DNA of 64,000 bases from Gluconobacter aidae (GCF_009547075.1 NZ_WIPH01000008.1:1-64000); one strand, 5' to 3'; positions 27,623 to 36,853 are shown, counted from the first letter of the stretch. Numbers and translations: made by a program. The notes: generated by a model from the letters alone, not told the origin.

Positions 27623-29254
27623 TTACCGGAGCGAACCCGTATCCGGGTCCAGGACCAGAGGCGTGGTGTTCGGCGTCTGCGTGAAGTCGAACATCATATT
27701 GATCTGGCCCGAAGCCGCATCAAACGAGCCGCCACCAAGGCGCTTTCCGCCCAGCCAGTTGTCTTCGATGAAGCGCACCACGGAAGCCTGACTCGTCAGG
27801 TCATGACTGACGAAGTTCCGGCGGGCATACGGAGAGATCACGATGAGCGGGATGCGCGTCCCCGGCCCGCAACGTCCATTGACCGGCTTGCCCGCCACAC
27901 CTTTCGGAGCAGACCCCACGATTCCGCAGATTCCGGCGCCGTTGAGCTGGTCGGCGGTGCTGTCGAACGAGCCCCGGAGCGGTTTGTGGAACGCATGGTC
28001 ATACCAGCCATCGGAGTCATCATAATCGATGATGATCGCCGTGCTGGCCCATTCCGGCTGGCTCTGGATGAAGTTGACGAGCGTCACGATCCCGCTCTGT
28101 TCATCCAGCGGGTCCGAGTTGCCAGGATGACCGTCCTGATAGGCGGGCATCTTGATATAGGAGACCGCAGGGAAATTTCCCGCCTTCACGGCCGTATAGA
28201 AATCCTTGATATCATACTGATGGTTGGCTGGGTCCCGCGTCGAGGTTCCTGGGATCGTGCTGAAACCGATCGAAGCCGTGGAGTTCGGCCGGGCATGCGT
28301 CGGGTTGGACGTGCTTGCGAAATACTGGAACCAGGCATGATGCGGAACATAATCCGTGCGGGTTCCCACCGTCTCGGAATAGGTACTGCGACGACATCCT
28401 GTGGTGTTATTCGCGTTCGTGAGCGTCAGGTCGAAGCCGCCCATGAAACCACCCCAGGAGATCCCCTTCTCATTCAGCAGATCGCCGATATTTTTGGCAT
28501 TGATCCGCACCTGTGACGGGGTCGAGCACCTGTCGTAAGCCGGATCCTCATCGTTAATCAGGGTATATCCGCCCTGCCCGTCATGGATGTAGGCACTCCC
28601 GAGCATATTGCCCGCGATGGGCTGAAGACCATTGGTCTGGCCGGCCACAACCTCAAGCGCACCTGGCGTGGACGGGCCGTACGTATCGCTCCAGTTATTG
28701 TCGCTCATGGCGTAATGCTGGGCGTAATTCCAGAGTGCGGTGACCGTGTTGCCGTCAAAATACCCCAGCACCTGGCCTTTCGTCCCGAAAGCACCCTCAC
28801 TGCCAGATGAGGCAGATCCGGTATATTTTGGAAATAGATCCATCTTTCCGCCATCGTAAGCCTGCTGTTCCGGCGTATAGCTATGGTTCTGATCCGCGGT
28901 ATTCGCCTGCGTCCGATCGAGACGGAACGGAAGTGCTGCTCCGGCTCCGTTCGCCGGACCGGAATTCGGATTGCTCGCAAGGAGATTGGCGCTCGTGAGA
29001 TTGTTGACGAAAGGCGTATCAGCCAATGCCGTGAAAGCAGGTTCACCGCTCACATTCGCCGCTCTGGGATAAGTTGCGAAATAATGGTCGAATGAACGGT
29101 TTTCCTGAAATATCACCACGACATGCTTGATGGGCGTCGCAGTCTGATAGGACCCTGCCGCAGGGGGAGACGCCGCCAGCCCCATGGATGGAAAAAGAAT
29201 GGAGCCGGACAGAAGGACTGCCAGGCCGGATTTTGCTCGTTGTACGCTCTTCAT
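27623..29254 (-). CDS. Exported phosphoesterase (AcpA / phospholipase C-like)
   Basis: A 543-residue secreted enzyme of the phosphoesterase family that includes acid phosphatase AcpA and non-specific phospholipase C. The signal peptide is followed by IKHVVVIFQENRSFDHYF, the family start with the metal-binding Glu-Asn and the His/Tyr region. Later come MSDNNWSDTYGPSTPG, the IIIDYDDSDGWYDH metal site and GPGTRIPLIVISPYA. It should hydrolyse phosphate esters or phospholipid head groups outside the cytoplasm. ATG 29254 has GAGG upstream and the signal peptide; the frame opens at 29419. It lies 103 bases downstream of the cytochrome c peroxidase-like gene. Confidence 0.9.
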   Translation of the reverse strand: MKSVQRAKSGLAVLLSGSILFPSMGLAASPPAAGSYQTATPIKHVVVIFQENRSFDHYFATYPRAANVSGEPAFTALADTPFVNNLTSANLLASNPNSGPANGAGAALPFRLDRTQANTADQNHSYTPEQQAYDGGKMDLFPKYTGSASSGSEGAFGTKGQVLGYFDGNTVTALWNYAQHYAMSDNNWSDTYGPSTPGALEVVAGQTNGLQPIAGNMLGSAYIHDGQGGYTLINDEDPAYDRCSTPSQVRINAKNIGDLLNEKGISWGGFMGGFDLTLTNANNTTGCRRSTYSETVGTRTDYVPHHAWFQYFASTSNPTHARPNSTASIGFSTIPGTSTRDPANHQYDIKDFYTAVKAGNFPAVSYIKMPAYQDGHPGNSDPLDEQSGIVTLVNFIQSQPEWASTAIIIDYDDSDGWYDHAFHKPLRGSFDSTADQLNGAGICGIVGSAPKGVAGKPVNGRCGPGTRIPLIVISPYARRNFVSHDLTSQASVVRFIEDNWLGGKRLGGGSFDAASGQINMMFDFTQTPNTTPLVLDPDTGSLR

Positions 29255-29357
29255 GAACACCTCACGGAACCTTTCCTCACTACGATCAACCGGTTTGACA
29301 AAAACCCTGAACACCACGCCCTTCGTCCGTCCTGATGTTTCCGGCTTGTGGAACATG

Positions 29358-30761
29358 TCATCCATCCTGTCGCTTCCCTGTCTGTCCCGTGACGGCGTCC
29401 GCCGCAGGAGCCGGAGCATCCGCGTCTGTCAACGTGCCAAGAAACGCGATGATCGCGCGGCGTTCGCTTTCGGTTAATGCGGGCGTCTCTCCGCGCCTGC
29501 GGTCAAACGGCGCGTCTATCGTGTCAAGATTGGAGCGGTATTTTTCCGGGATATCGTCATACACCTCGATGTTCCCATCTGGTGCGCGGGGATAGAACTT
29601 CTCAGGTTGAAGATCCCGGAGCACATAAAAATCCAGAACAGCTTCGAGCGTGTGAAAAACACCGTTATGAAAAAAGACATGACGCGTCGCGACATTGCGC
29701 AGGGTCGGTGTCACAAACATTCCGCAATAAGCCGCAAAGGCTTTCCGACCGTCGGGCCGACTGTCGCACACCCCGAGATCGTCATAGCTGGCGACGGCAT
29801 TGCGGCTGATCGCCATGTTGCGCGGGGCACCCAGCGCTTCATACTGATGATCGGTGAAAAGCGGCGGCAGACCATCGCGAGTGATGTGATCAAGGTGACA
29901 CGCCGCACAGTTGCCTTTCCGCGGATCGTTGAACAGAAGATATCCCTCGCGTTCGAGCGGCGTGAACCGGGCTTTCCCTTCCAGCCAGGCATCAAACCTG
30001 CTGGAATATTCGTGAAAATGACGGTCTTCCAGCTCATAGCGCCCAATCGCGAACAGCGCCTCTTCCCGCAGGAAGGCAGGATTCGTCTCTCCGCGCGCAC
30101 CAGCCAATGCAAGAAGGGCCTCACGGTAAGGCGCCATGTTCAGCCGCGCGGTGACGCGCTCCGGCGTGGATGCCATTTCATCACGGTCAAAAAGGGGGCC
30201 TCCAGCCTGTTGCTGAAGCGTATCGACCCGACCATCCCAGAAAAATCCGCCCTGTGGAACGATATGCGCGGCGGATGACGCCGTATCCGTAGCGCTTTTG
30301 CTGCCACGCCGGTTTCCCGTACTCGGCACACTGATGACGCGCGGTGCAACATCGTCATCTCCCAGATCCGGCCCGATACTGAACGGCGGCATGCGCTCCA
30401 GATAGGTCAGCGTGGGAATTGCGCGCCGCCCCTGCCGGTGCAGATCCGCCCCGCCTTCGAAAACGGACGCATCGCCCGTCGGCCCGTAATGGTTCGCCGG
30501 ATCATGACAGGACGCGCAGGACAGTTTACCCGAACCCGAAAGCGCCCTGTCGTAAAACAGCATGCGCCCGATCTGCGCCATCTGCGACAGAGGTGCCTGT
30601 CTGGGACGATGAAAGATCTGGGGGCAGGGATTGCGACCATCCGGCGCGGGGTCACAGACATCCTGAGACACCAAAGGCGATACAGGTGAGGATTGCGCCT
30701 CACAACCGGCGCCGAACACCGTCAGGCCAAGGACTGCACTGACACACCGGATGGTCCGCAT
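29358..30761 (-). CDS. Di-heme cytochrome c peroxidase-like lipoprotein
   Basis: A 467-residue protein with a lipoprotein signal (VLGLTVFGAGC) and two CxxCH heme sites, CASCH near residue 80 and CAACH in the C-terminal half. The layout matches the CcpA/MauG family (two c-type heme domains), acting in the periplasm. Whether it reduces peroxide or oxidises another protein cannot be told. ATG 30761 has GGAG just upstream. It is the first gene before the phosphoesterase; this pairing recurs in proteobacteria, as I remember, but the link between functions is unclear. Confidence 0.88.
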   Translation of the reverse strand: MRTIRCVSAVLGLTVFGAGCEAQSSPVSPLVSQDVCDPAPDGRNPCPQIFHRPRQAPLSQMAQIGRMLFYDRALSGSGKLSCASCHDPANHYGPTGDASVFEGGADLHRQGRRAIPTLTYLERMPPFSIGPDLGDDDVAPRVISVPSTGNRRGSKSATDTASSAAHIVPQGGFFWDGRVDTLQQQAGGPLFDRDEMASTPERVTARLNMAPYREALLALAGARGETNPAFLREEALFAIGRYELEDRHFHEYSSRFDAWLEGKARFTPLEREGYLLFNDPRKGNCAACHLDHITRDGLPPLFTDHQYEALGAPRNMAISRNAVASYDDLGVCDSRPDGRKAFAAYCGMFVTPTLRNVATRHVFFHNGVFHTLEAVLDFYVLRDLQPEKFYPRAPDGNIEVYDDIPEKYRSNLDTIDAPFDRRRGETPALTESERRAIIAFLGTLTDADAPAPAADAVTGQTGKRQDG

Positions 30762-31151
30762 CACGCTCCTCACAGGAAACGCGTTCATTCTCCACCGCGC
30801 ACATGCACCGTTTCCTGATCCCGTCATAACCAAAGGTCGTACCATACTGAAATGCGGGTGCTTCCTTAATTGCCGGTCCTGAGCCAGTTTTCCCGATCAG
30901 TTCCGACCAAGGAGTCATGGCGGCGTCCGGGACAAGGGCTGATAACGGATTCAGCAGGGAGGGGGATGTGACAGTTTCATGAACCTCAACCTGTGGTTTT
31001 TCGCTCCCTTCTCCTATGACCACAGCGCTGATGCAGTCCGCACGACGCTCGCATACGCCTTTCGGATCTGAAATCAGGCAAAGGACGCAGAAAGTTTTCA
31101 CCCACGATCCGGAATTACTTTAGGCTCCGTCCTGAGAAGGAGAAATCAGTC
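30762..31151. other. 390-bp divergent spacer, no supported gene
   Basis: A 133-codon minus-strand frame here runs into the peroxidase signal-peptide region in another frame and has no family features, so it is not called. The stretch is the promoter region for the leftward peroxidase/phosphoesterase pair and the rightward 146-residue gene. A possible Pho box is noted separately. Confidence 0.6.
30968..30985 (-). promoter_or_regulatory. Possible Pho box upstream of phosphoesterase operon
   Basis: On the minus strand GGTTCAT-GAAA-CTGTCAC fits two 7-bp PhoB half-sites (consensus CTGTCAT) spaced by four bases. The second half matches 6 of 7 positions and the first 4 of 7. It lies 207 bp before the peroxidase start codon. 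Confidence 0.4.
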
Positions 31152-31592
31152 ATGGCCCAGTTGTCGATCGGTGATCGTGTTTCGGACCTGAAGGGCACGC
31201 ATGACGGCAGGCTGGTCGATATCGACGGCACCACCGGCTATGTGGAGCAGGCCAATGGCGTGGAGATCGAGTTTCCGCTGAGCCAGCTCAAGCCTTACGA
31301 GCCCCCGAAAATAGCGCAAGAGCGCACGCTCTCCGGCCCCCTGCGGGACCGGCTTCTGAATCCCGCGCAGAGAGCCCTTCTCGCCTCGGTCCCCGCCTCC
31401 CTCCTTGCCGCAATCGCCAAAAGCTACGATGCGGGCAGTGAGGGCCCGGGATCGCGGCCACCCTTCGCGGCACTTCCGGAGTCCAAACGCCTTGAGGCCA
31501 TCCGGATCTATCTGCCCACGCTGCCGCAGCGGCTTCTGGCGTCACACATGTCTCTGGTCGTAGCCATGCGCGATATTTCAAAACTCTCCTGA
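31152..31592 (+). CDS. Conserved hypothetical protein with small beta-barrel N-terminus
   Basis: A 146-residue cytoplasmic protein with no signal peptide. Residues 1-50 (IGDRVSDLKGTHDGRLVDIDGTTGYV...) read like a KOW/SH3-type small barrel as found in nucleic-acid-binding proteins. The rest is helical, with no motif I recognise. An AAGGAG site lies before the ATG. Function is unknown. It is followed by an RNA helicase on the same strand, separated by 127 bp. Confidence 0.75.
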   Translation: MAQLSIGDRVSDLKGTHDGRLVDIDGTTGYVEQANGVEIEFPLSQLKPYEPPKIAQERTLSGPLRDRLLNPAQRALLASVPASLLAAIAKSYDAGSEGPGSRPPFAALPESKRLEAIRIYLPTLPQRLLASHMSLVVAMRDISKLS

Positions 31593-31719
31593 CAAACCGG
31601 GCCGGCACGCTCTTTCATTACGTTGACCGCGGGCAGCATCATTCGTACAAGCCCGTTTTCTGAATCCGCGAAGCCCGATCAGGCGCAGCTCTACTCAGCG
31701 CCGGAGGCGCCGTTTCATC

Positions 31720-33048
31720 ATGTCCCCGACTTCCGCTACGCCTTCTGACGTGACTTTTGCCGATCTCGCCCTGGCGCCCACGCTTCTCCGCGCGCTGGAC
31801 GAAGCGGGTTACGTCAAGCCTACGCCCATTCAGGCCCGGTCCATCCCGCTGCTTCTTGAAGGCCGCGATCTGCTCGGCCTGGCCCAGACAGGCACCGGCA
31901 AGACGGCCTCTTTCGCGCTGCCCCTGCTGCACCGGCTCGCCGCAACGCCCCGCCCCGCGCCCAAGAACGGCGCGCGCGTTCTGGTTCTCGCACCGACACG
32001 CGAACTGGTCTCCCAGATCGCGGACGGGTTCGAAAGCTTCAGCCGTCACCAGCCAGTGCGCGTCACCACGATTTTCGGTGGTGTCAGTCAGGTGCATCAG
32101 GTCAAGGCGCTCGAAGACGGCGTGGACATCATCGTCGCCGCACCGGGCCGTCTGCTGGACCTGATCGAACAGGGCCTGTGCGACCTCTCTCAGCTTGAGG
32201 CGCTGGTGCTGGATGAAGCCGACCAGATGCTGGACATGGGCTTTGCCAAGCCGATCGAGCGCATCGTCGCAACACTCCCCGCAGACCGGCACACGGTGCT
32301 GTTTTCCGCAACGATGCCGAAATCCATCGCAGCCCTCGTCGAGAGCCTTCTGCGTGACCCGGCAAAGGTCGAGATCGCACCGCCATCGAGCACGGTGGAC
32401 CGGATCGCGCAGTCGGTCATGTTCCTGAATGCCTCCGACAAGAAGGCGGCTCTTCTGGCGCAGCTTCAGACGCCGGGCATCGGTCAGGCCGTTGTCTTCA
32501 CATTGCAGAAGAACATCGCCAACGAGGTCTGCACCTTTCTGACGGAATCCGGAATCACGGCCGAGGCCCTGCACGGCAACCGGTCGCAGGGCCAGCGCGA
32601 GCGCGCTCTGAACGCCTTCCGCGAAGGCGAGGTGCAGGTTCTGGTGGCGACCGACATCGCCGCGCGCGGCATTGACGTCGATACGGTCACGCATGTCATC
32701 AACCACGATCTGCCGAGCCTGCCGGAGAGCTATGTGCACCGGATCGGCCGCACGGGCCGCGCGGGCCGCAGCGGTTTTGCCATCACGCTGTGCGATGCCG
32801 AACAGCGCGCCTGGCTGCATGCCGTGGAGCGCGAGATCGGCCGGACGCTGGACGTTCATGACAGCCATGAATGGCACTCGGAAGAGGCGCGGAACTCCAC
32901 CCTGCGCCCGCCCGTGCTCGGGGGTGGTCCAGTCAAGCAGGTCAAGCCGCAGAAGGTGCGCGAGCGCCGCGTCTGGACCGAAGAGGAAAAGATGGCCGCC
33001 CGGGCGGCGGCTCAGGCCGGAGCGCAGGGTGTTGGCAAAGCCTCCTGA
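31720..33048 (+). CDS. DEAD-box ATP-dependent RNA helicase (RhlE-like)
   Basis: A 442-residue RNA helicase. All core motifs are present: the Q motif (FADLALAPTLLRALDEAGY, PTPIQ), AQTGTGKT, PTRELVSQI, DEAD (VLDEADQMLDMGF), SAT, and in domain 2 DIAARGIDVDTVTHVINHDLP with HRIGRTGRAGR. A basic tail of about 70 residues follows the core. It probably unwinds structured RNA in ribosome assembly or mRNA decay. GGAGG lies about 12 bases before the ATG. Confidence 0.95.
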   Translation: MSPTSATPSDVTFADLALAPTLLRALDEAGYVKPTPIQARSIPLLLEGRDLLGLAQTGTGKTASFALPLLHRLAATPRPAPKNGARVLVLAPTRELVSQIADGFESFSRHQPVRVTTIFGGVSQVHQVKALEDGVDIIVAAPGRLLDLIEQGLCDLSQLEALVLDEADQMLDMGFAKPIERIVATLPADRHTVLFSATMPKSIAALVESLLRDPAKVEIAPPSSTVDRIAQSVMFLNASDKKAALLAQLQTPGIGQAVVFTLQKNIANEVCTFLTESGITAEALHGNRSQGQRERALNAFREGEVQVLVATDIAARGIDVDTVTHVINHDLPSLPESYVHRIGRTGRAGRSGFAITLCDAEQRAWLHAVEREIGRTLDVHDSHEWHSEEARNSTLRPPVLGGGPVKQVKPQKVRERRVWTEEEKMAARAAAQAGAQGVGKAS

Positions 33049-33214
33049 AAACCACGCCGGGCCAGCATAAAAACCGCAAGAATCCCGGGACAGGGGCCGG
33101 TCGCGCTTGACCTTTCGTCTGACAGTCCGCACATAGCGGGCTGGATTTTCTGGCTCCGCACCGGAGCCACTGCCGCGCGCAGATCATTACCCTGTCCCTG
33201 AAGCAAGGATTCAC

Positions 33215-33433
33215 ATGTCAAAAGAAGACCTGATCGAGTTTACCGGCACCGTCATGGAACTGCTCCCCAACGCCATGTTCCGCGTCACGCTCGACAACGA
33301 GCACACCATCCTCGCCCATACGAGCGGCAAGATGCGCAAGAACCGCATCCGCGTTCTGGCCGGTGACCGCGTCAACGTCGAAATGACGCCCTACGACCTG
33401 TCCAAGGGCCGGATCACGTTCCGATTCAAGTAA
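33215..33433 (+). CDS. infA: Translation initiation factor IF-1
   Basis: A 72-residue OB-fold protein that binds the ribosomal A site during initiation. The sequence [36 protein letters not shown] and SKGRITFR is fully typical. AAGGA precedes the ATG. It heads an infA-maf-RNase-yacG cluster on one strand. Confidence 0.97.
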   Translation: MSKEDLIEFTGTVMELLPNAMFRVTLDNEHTILAHTSGKMRKNRIRVLAGDRVNVEMTPYDLSKGRITFRFK

Positions 33434-33446
33434 GACAGTCCGCCGC

Positions 33447-34103
33447 ATGACCGCATCCCCGTCTTCCGCAGAAGGGTCATCCGGCCTTTTGGACCGTCCG
33501 AAGCTCGTTCTGGCCTCCGCCTCCCCGCGCCGCCTGAGCCTGCTGGAACAGATCGGCATCGTGCCCGACGCCGTCGTGAGCGCCGATATCGACGAAGAAC
33601 CGCGCCCCGGTGAACTGCCGCGTCCGCTCGCGCAGCGTCTCGCCCGCCAGAAGGCGGAGCATGTGGCCGCGCAGCGCACGGATGCGGCATTGGTCATCGG
33701 CGCGGATACCGTGGTTTCGGTCGGTCGGCGCATCCTGCCGAAAGCGGAAGATGAAAAGACGGCCCGTGCCTGCCTGAAGCTGCTGTCGGGCCGCCGCCAC
33801 AAGGTGCTGACGGCCGTGGTCCTGCGCCCGAGCGCGGGCTGGCCACAGGGCGCACCCTGCGAGCGGCTGGTGGAAACCTCCGTCATCTTCCATCGCCTGA
33901 CGGACGCGCAGATCGACGCCCTGATCGCGCAGGGGGACTGGAAGGGCAAGGCGGGCGGTTATGCCATCCAGGGCGCGGCGGCCGCCCATATCCGCCAGAT
34001 CGGCGGCAGCTATTCCGCCGTCGTGGGACTGCCCCTGTTTGAAACGGCCCAGCTCCTGCGCGGCCAGCCGGTCGGCAAGCCCTCAGGTGGCTGGATCGCA
34101 TGA
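33447..34103 (+). CDS. maf: Maf-family nucleoside triphosphate pyrophosphatase
   Basis: A 218-residue housecleaning pyrophosphatase acting on non-canonical or excess nucleotides such as dTTP, UTP or m7GTP. Motifs are LVLASASPRRLSLLEQIG, VIGADTVVS and GKAGGYAIQGAAAAHI. The 14-base gap from infA and the ATGA overlap with the next gene mark an operon. Confidence 0.94.
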   Translation: MTASPSSAEGSSGLLDRPKLVLASASPRRLSLLEQIGIVPDAVVSADIDEEPRPGELPRPLAQRLARQKAEHVAAQRTDAALVIGADTVVSVGRRILPKAEDEKTARACLKLLSGRRHKVLTAVVLRPSAGWPQGAPCERLVETSVIFHRLTDAQIDALIAQGDWKGKAGGYAIQGAAAAHIRQIGGSYSAVVGLPLFETAQLLRGQPVGKPSGGWIA

Positions 34104-35143
34104 CCGAAATCCGCGCAGCCTGTTCCCCGGGCGAAATGCGGATTGCCGTCACGGACCATGACACATTGCTGGATGCCGCGATCTGGCGTCCCGGCTGCCC
34201 GGATGGTCTGGAAGACTGGCATGTCGTCCGCGTCCAGAAAGCTGCTCCCGCCCTGGGGGGAGCGTTCGTCCTGCTCGAAGACGGCCAGAGCGGCTTTCTT
34301 TCCACCCGCGACACCCTGGTCGAAGGGGCTCTAACCGCAGCGCGTGTCAGCCGCGCCGCCCAGAACGGCAAGGGCCTGCGCCTGCGCCGGGCGGACATGC
34401 CCGTTGAAATCCCTTCCGGCCCCAAGCTGCTCGAACGCGGACCAACCCCGCTCGACGAACTGGCGGACCGCTATCCGGAGGCTCCGGTTTTCGTGGACGA
34501 TCCGGGCATTGCCGCAAAACTGCCCGTCCGGCTGCGTCCGCGCCTTCAGCGCTGCCAGCAGGCATTCGATGGCGCGCTTGAGGCCGATTTCGACAGTCTC
34601 GGCAGCCCCGAGGCCGATCTGGGGCTCCTGACCGCCAGCATTTTCCCGACCCCCGCCCTCGTCGCCATCGATCTCGACAGCACCGGCGCCCCGGACTTCA
34701 AGGGCAATGTCGCAGCCTTCCCCGAACTGGCCCGTCAGATCCGCCTGCGAAATCTTTCCGGCACGATTCTGTTAGACCCGGCGGGAGTGAAAACGCGCAA
34801 ACGCCCTGCCCTGATCCCCTTCCTGCGTGAGGCTCTGGCGGGCGATCCCCTGAAACCGGATGTCCTCGGCGCCACACCGTCCGGCCTGCTGGAACTGACG
34901 CGCCCGCGCCGCCGTCCCCCCTTGCATGAACTCCTGTCCTCCCCACATGGGCAGGCACTGTCCATCCTCAGGACGATCCTGCGCGAAAACCGCCCCGGCC
35001 GGACGCTGACCGCCTCGATCGGACTCGTCACGGCGCTGGAAAACGACCCCGACGCCCTGGCGGATTTCACATCCCGCCGCGCCCGGCCGCTGGACCTTGT
35101 CCTTGATCCCAATGCCCCACCCGCAAGCTGGAGCCTGTCATGA
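34100..35143 (+). CDS. Short RNase E/G-family protein
   Basis: A 347-residue member of the RNase E/G family, much shorter than RNase G (about 490) and lacking the zinc-link CPxCxG region and C-terminal part. A weak S1-like segment (GGAFVLLEDGQSGFL) is followed by the DNase-I-like core. Two aspartates in VAIDLDSTG and TILLDPAG correspond to the magnesium-binding pair of RNase E, so catalysis is possible. A maf-rng-yacG order is common in Rhodospirillales. Substrate range is unknown. Confidence 0.85.
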   Translation: MTEIRAACSPGEMRIAVTDHDTLLDAAIWRPGCPDGLEDWHVVRVQKAAPALGGAFVLLEDGQSGFLSTRDTLVEGALTAARVSRAAQNGKGLRLRRADMPVEIPSGPKLLERGPTPLDELADRYPEAPVFVDDPGIAAKLPVRLRPRLQRCQQAFDGALEADFDSLGSPEADLGLLTASIFPTPALVAIDLDSTGAPDFKGNVAAFPELARQIRLRNLSGTILLDPAGVKTRKRPALIPFLREALAGDPLKPDVLGATPSGLLELTRPRRRPPLHELLSSPHGQALSILRTILRENRPGRTLTASIGLVTALENDPDALADFTSRRARPLDLVLDPNAPPASWSLS

Positions 35144-35319
35144 GCAACGCCGCCTGCCCGATCTGCCATCGCCCCACCGACCCGCAGTTCCGGCCTTTCT
35201 GCTCCCGCCACTGTGCGGATGTCGATCTGGGCCGCTGGTTCAGCGGGACCTACCGCGTTCCGTCCTTCCGTCAGGACAATGATGAAGAACCGGACGAATA
35301 TCGCGACAGGGAGGGTTGA
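35140..35319 (+). CDS. yacG: DNA gyrase inhibitor YacG, zinc-binding
   Basis: A 59-residue protein with Cys6, Cys9, Cys21 and Cys25 as a C-x2-C...C-x3-C zinc finger (CPICHRP, FCSRHCADVDLGRW). E. coli YacG binds GyrB and inhibits gyrase. The ATG overlaps the RNase E/G stop, and the acidic tail (NDEEPDEYRD) is family-like. Confidence 0.93.
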   Translation: MSNAACPICHRPTDPQFRPFCSRHCADVDLGRWFSGTYRVPSFRQDNDEEPDEYRDREG

Positions 35320-35379
35320 TCCCGCCTCAATCATCAGTTAAACCCCATCTCCGCAACGGGGTCCGCCCTGAAGCTCGGT

Positions 35380-35455
35380 GCCCAAGTAGCTCAGTTGGTA
35401 GAGCATGCGACTGAAAATCGCAGTGTCGGTGGTTCGATTCCGCCCTTGGGCACCA
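35380..35455 (+). tRNA. tRNA-Phe (anticodon GAA)
   Basis: A 76-base tRNA with acceptor stem GCCCAAG/CTTGGGC and encoded ACCA end, D arm AGCTCAGTTGGTAGAGCA, anticodon loop CTGAAAA in a GCGA/TCGC stem, and T arm GTGG-TTCGATT-CCGC. Its last 16 bases are the attachment core used by the neighbouring integrated element; the tRNA stays intact. Confidence 0.97.
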
Positions 35456-36587
35456 CATCATTTCCGTTTCCTTTGAAATCAATACCTTGAGTGGCACTTT
35501 TGCCCCACTGGCTATTTTTGCCTGTTGAGTGGGACATTCCGCCTTCTACAATTCGGGCAAATGCGCGCTCGGCTAGACGCTTCTGATCGACGGCAAGCGT
35601 GTAGCGCTGGACCTCTTTCAGAGACCTATGGCCCGTCACCGCAGCAATCTCATGAGCAGTGCAGCCCATCTCGGCCAAACGAACCGCCGCCGCCTTCCTG
35701 AGTCCGTGTGACGAGCATTGCGGCAACCCCGCCGCATTGCACCAATCCCGAAATTTATTACCGAAACTCTCAGGAGTGTAAGGCTTGCCGCCTATTCCCT
35801 GAATGAACGTCTCTCCTGACATCGCGCCTGGCGTCGCCTCAATAATCCGCCGAAGTTCAGGGATCACCGGCAACGTCAGAAGCACCGGCTTGCGCTTGCC
35901 GTTTTTCACTTGCGTAAAAGTCAGCGAGCCGTTGCGCATATCTTTCATTCCAAGACGCACAGCATCGCTCCGGCGCTGGCCCGTATAGAACAGAACAGCA
36001 AAGGCCAGACGCGCAGGAGAGCCGATATGATAAAAGGCCTCGAACCTCTCAATTTCCGCCGCCGTCCAGCTATGAAAGCCTGTTCCGGCACTTGGAATAT
36101 AAGACACTTCTCGCGCCGGATTCTTGTCCAGCATTCCGCACTGTACGCCATATGCAAACAGCGCCCGCAACGCCTTGAGAATACCGTTTCCGGCCTCCGG
36201 CCGACCTGCTTTAGAATCTCGCAAAGCCGCGACATGCTTTGGCTGAAGAGTGCTGATTAAGAAAGCGCCACATCGCTCGCACAAATTGTCCAGAATGCCT
36301 CTACGAACATACTGAGTTCTTACGTCGAGCCGACCGAACACCGCCGACTGATAGTATTGGACGCACAGATCCCGAAGGCTTCCAGGAACCACCGTTTCCC
36401 GCCTTGAAGGAACAGGCTGGATCTCGCCTGCCATGGCACGCCGGTATTCTTCATCAAACTCTGGTGTGCCAAGCATCTGACGTAACCTGATCTTTCGATG
36501 ACCCGGACGCCGCAGATACAACCTTACATTTCCATGCCGATCCGTATCTTCTGAGAGATATTTGTAGTGTCGGACGACCTTCATCAT
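35391..36587 (-). CDS. int: Tyrosine recombinase (integrase) of the tRNA-Phe element
   Basis: A 398-residue phage-type integrase. The N-terminal arm and SAM-like domains are followed by the catalytic domain with Arg in LFYTGQRRSDAVRL, HGLRKAAAVRLAE (H-x-x-R), and GHRSLKEVQRYTLA with the nucleophilic Tyr. The stop codon lies inside tRNA-Phe: about the last 20 residues are antisense to the tRNA, so in the excised form the tail would change (see findings). The start is ATG 36587 or the adjacent codon; the frame opens at 36605. The AlpA-like gene overlaps it upstream. Confidence 0.93.
   Translation of the reverse strand: MMKVVRHYKYLSEDTDRHGNVRLYLRRPGHRKIRLRQMLGTPEFDEEYRRAMAGEIQPVPSRRETVVPGSLRDLCVQYYQSAVFGRLDVRTQYVRRGILDNLCERCGAFLISTLQPKHVAALRDSKAGRPEAGNGILKALRALFAYGVQCGMLDKNPAREVSYIPSAGTGFHSWTAAEIERFEAFYHIGSPARLAFAVLFYTGQRRSDAVRLGMKDMRNGSLTFTQVKNGKRKPVLLTLPVIPELRRIIEATPGAMSGETFIQGIGGKPYTPESFGNKFRDWCNAAGLPQCSSHGLRKAAAVRLAEMGCTAHEIAAVTGHRSLKEVQRYTLAVDQKRLAERAFARIVEGGMSHSTGKNSQWGKSATQGIDFKGNGNDVVPKGGIEPPTLRFSVACSTN
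35440..35455. repeat. Attachment site core, left copy (attL)
   Basis: CCGCCCTTGGGCACCA, the 3' end of tRNA-Phe, is repeated exactly at 44628-44643. It marks the left boundary of the 9.2-kb element. Confidence 0.93.
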
Positions 36588-36853
36588 TTCAGCACCGCAT
36601 CCCACTCATTACCGCCGTCAGACGGGCTTGCAGCACTATCGGTTTCCATCTTCACGCCGCTTAAACGCGCAGCAGAAGCCACAAGCGCCGGCCGGAACCA
36701 CAAGACAATCTTGCCGAAGCGAGCCGGGCGCGGCGCATGGCCTTCCTCGACCATCCGATCAAAGGTTGATTCACTCACCCCCCAGAACGCCGCCGCCGCG
36801 GATCGCCGGAGAAAAATAGGCACCAAACCGGGCGGGAGATGATCGTATTTCAC
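36584..36853 (-). CDS. AlpA-like helix-turn-helix protein / putative excisionase
   Basis: An 89-residue protein with a winged-helix MerR/AlpA-type DNA-binding core: FLRRSAAAAFWGVSESTFDRMVEEGHAPRP then FGKIVLWFRPAL. AlpA activates integrase or acts in excision in P4-type elements. It overlaps the portal gene stop (ATGA) upstream and the integrase start downstream, so it is in the same transcript as the capsid genes. Confidence 0.82.
   Translation of the reverse strand: MKYDHLPPGLVPIFLRRSAAAAFWGVSESTFDRMVEEGHAPRPARFGKIVLWFRPALVASAARLSGVKMETDSAASPSDGGNEWDAVLK

Noticed and set aside
30700-31101. 133-codon minus-strand frame before the peroxidase-like gene
   Set aside because: It overlaps the peroxidase signal-peptide region in a different frame, has an odd cysteine-rich composition and no ribosome-binding site.
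31639-33132. 497-codon minus-strand frame over the RNA helicase
   Set aside because: Antisense to a full DEAD-box helicase with all motifs; no independent protein features.
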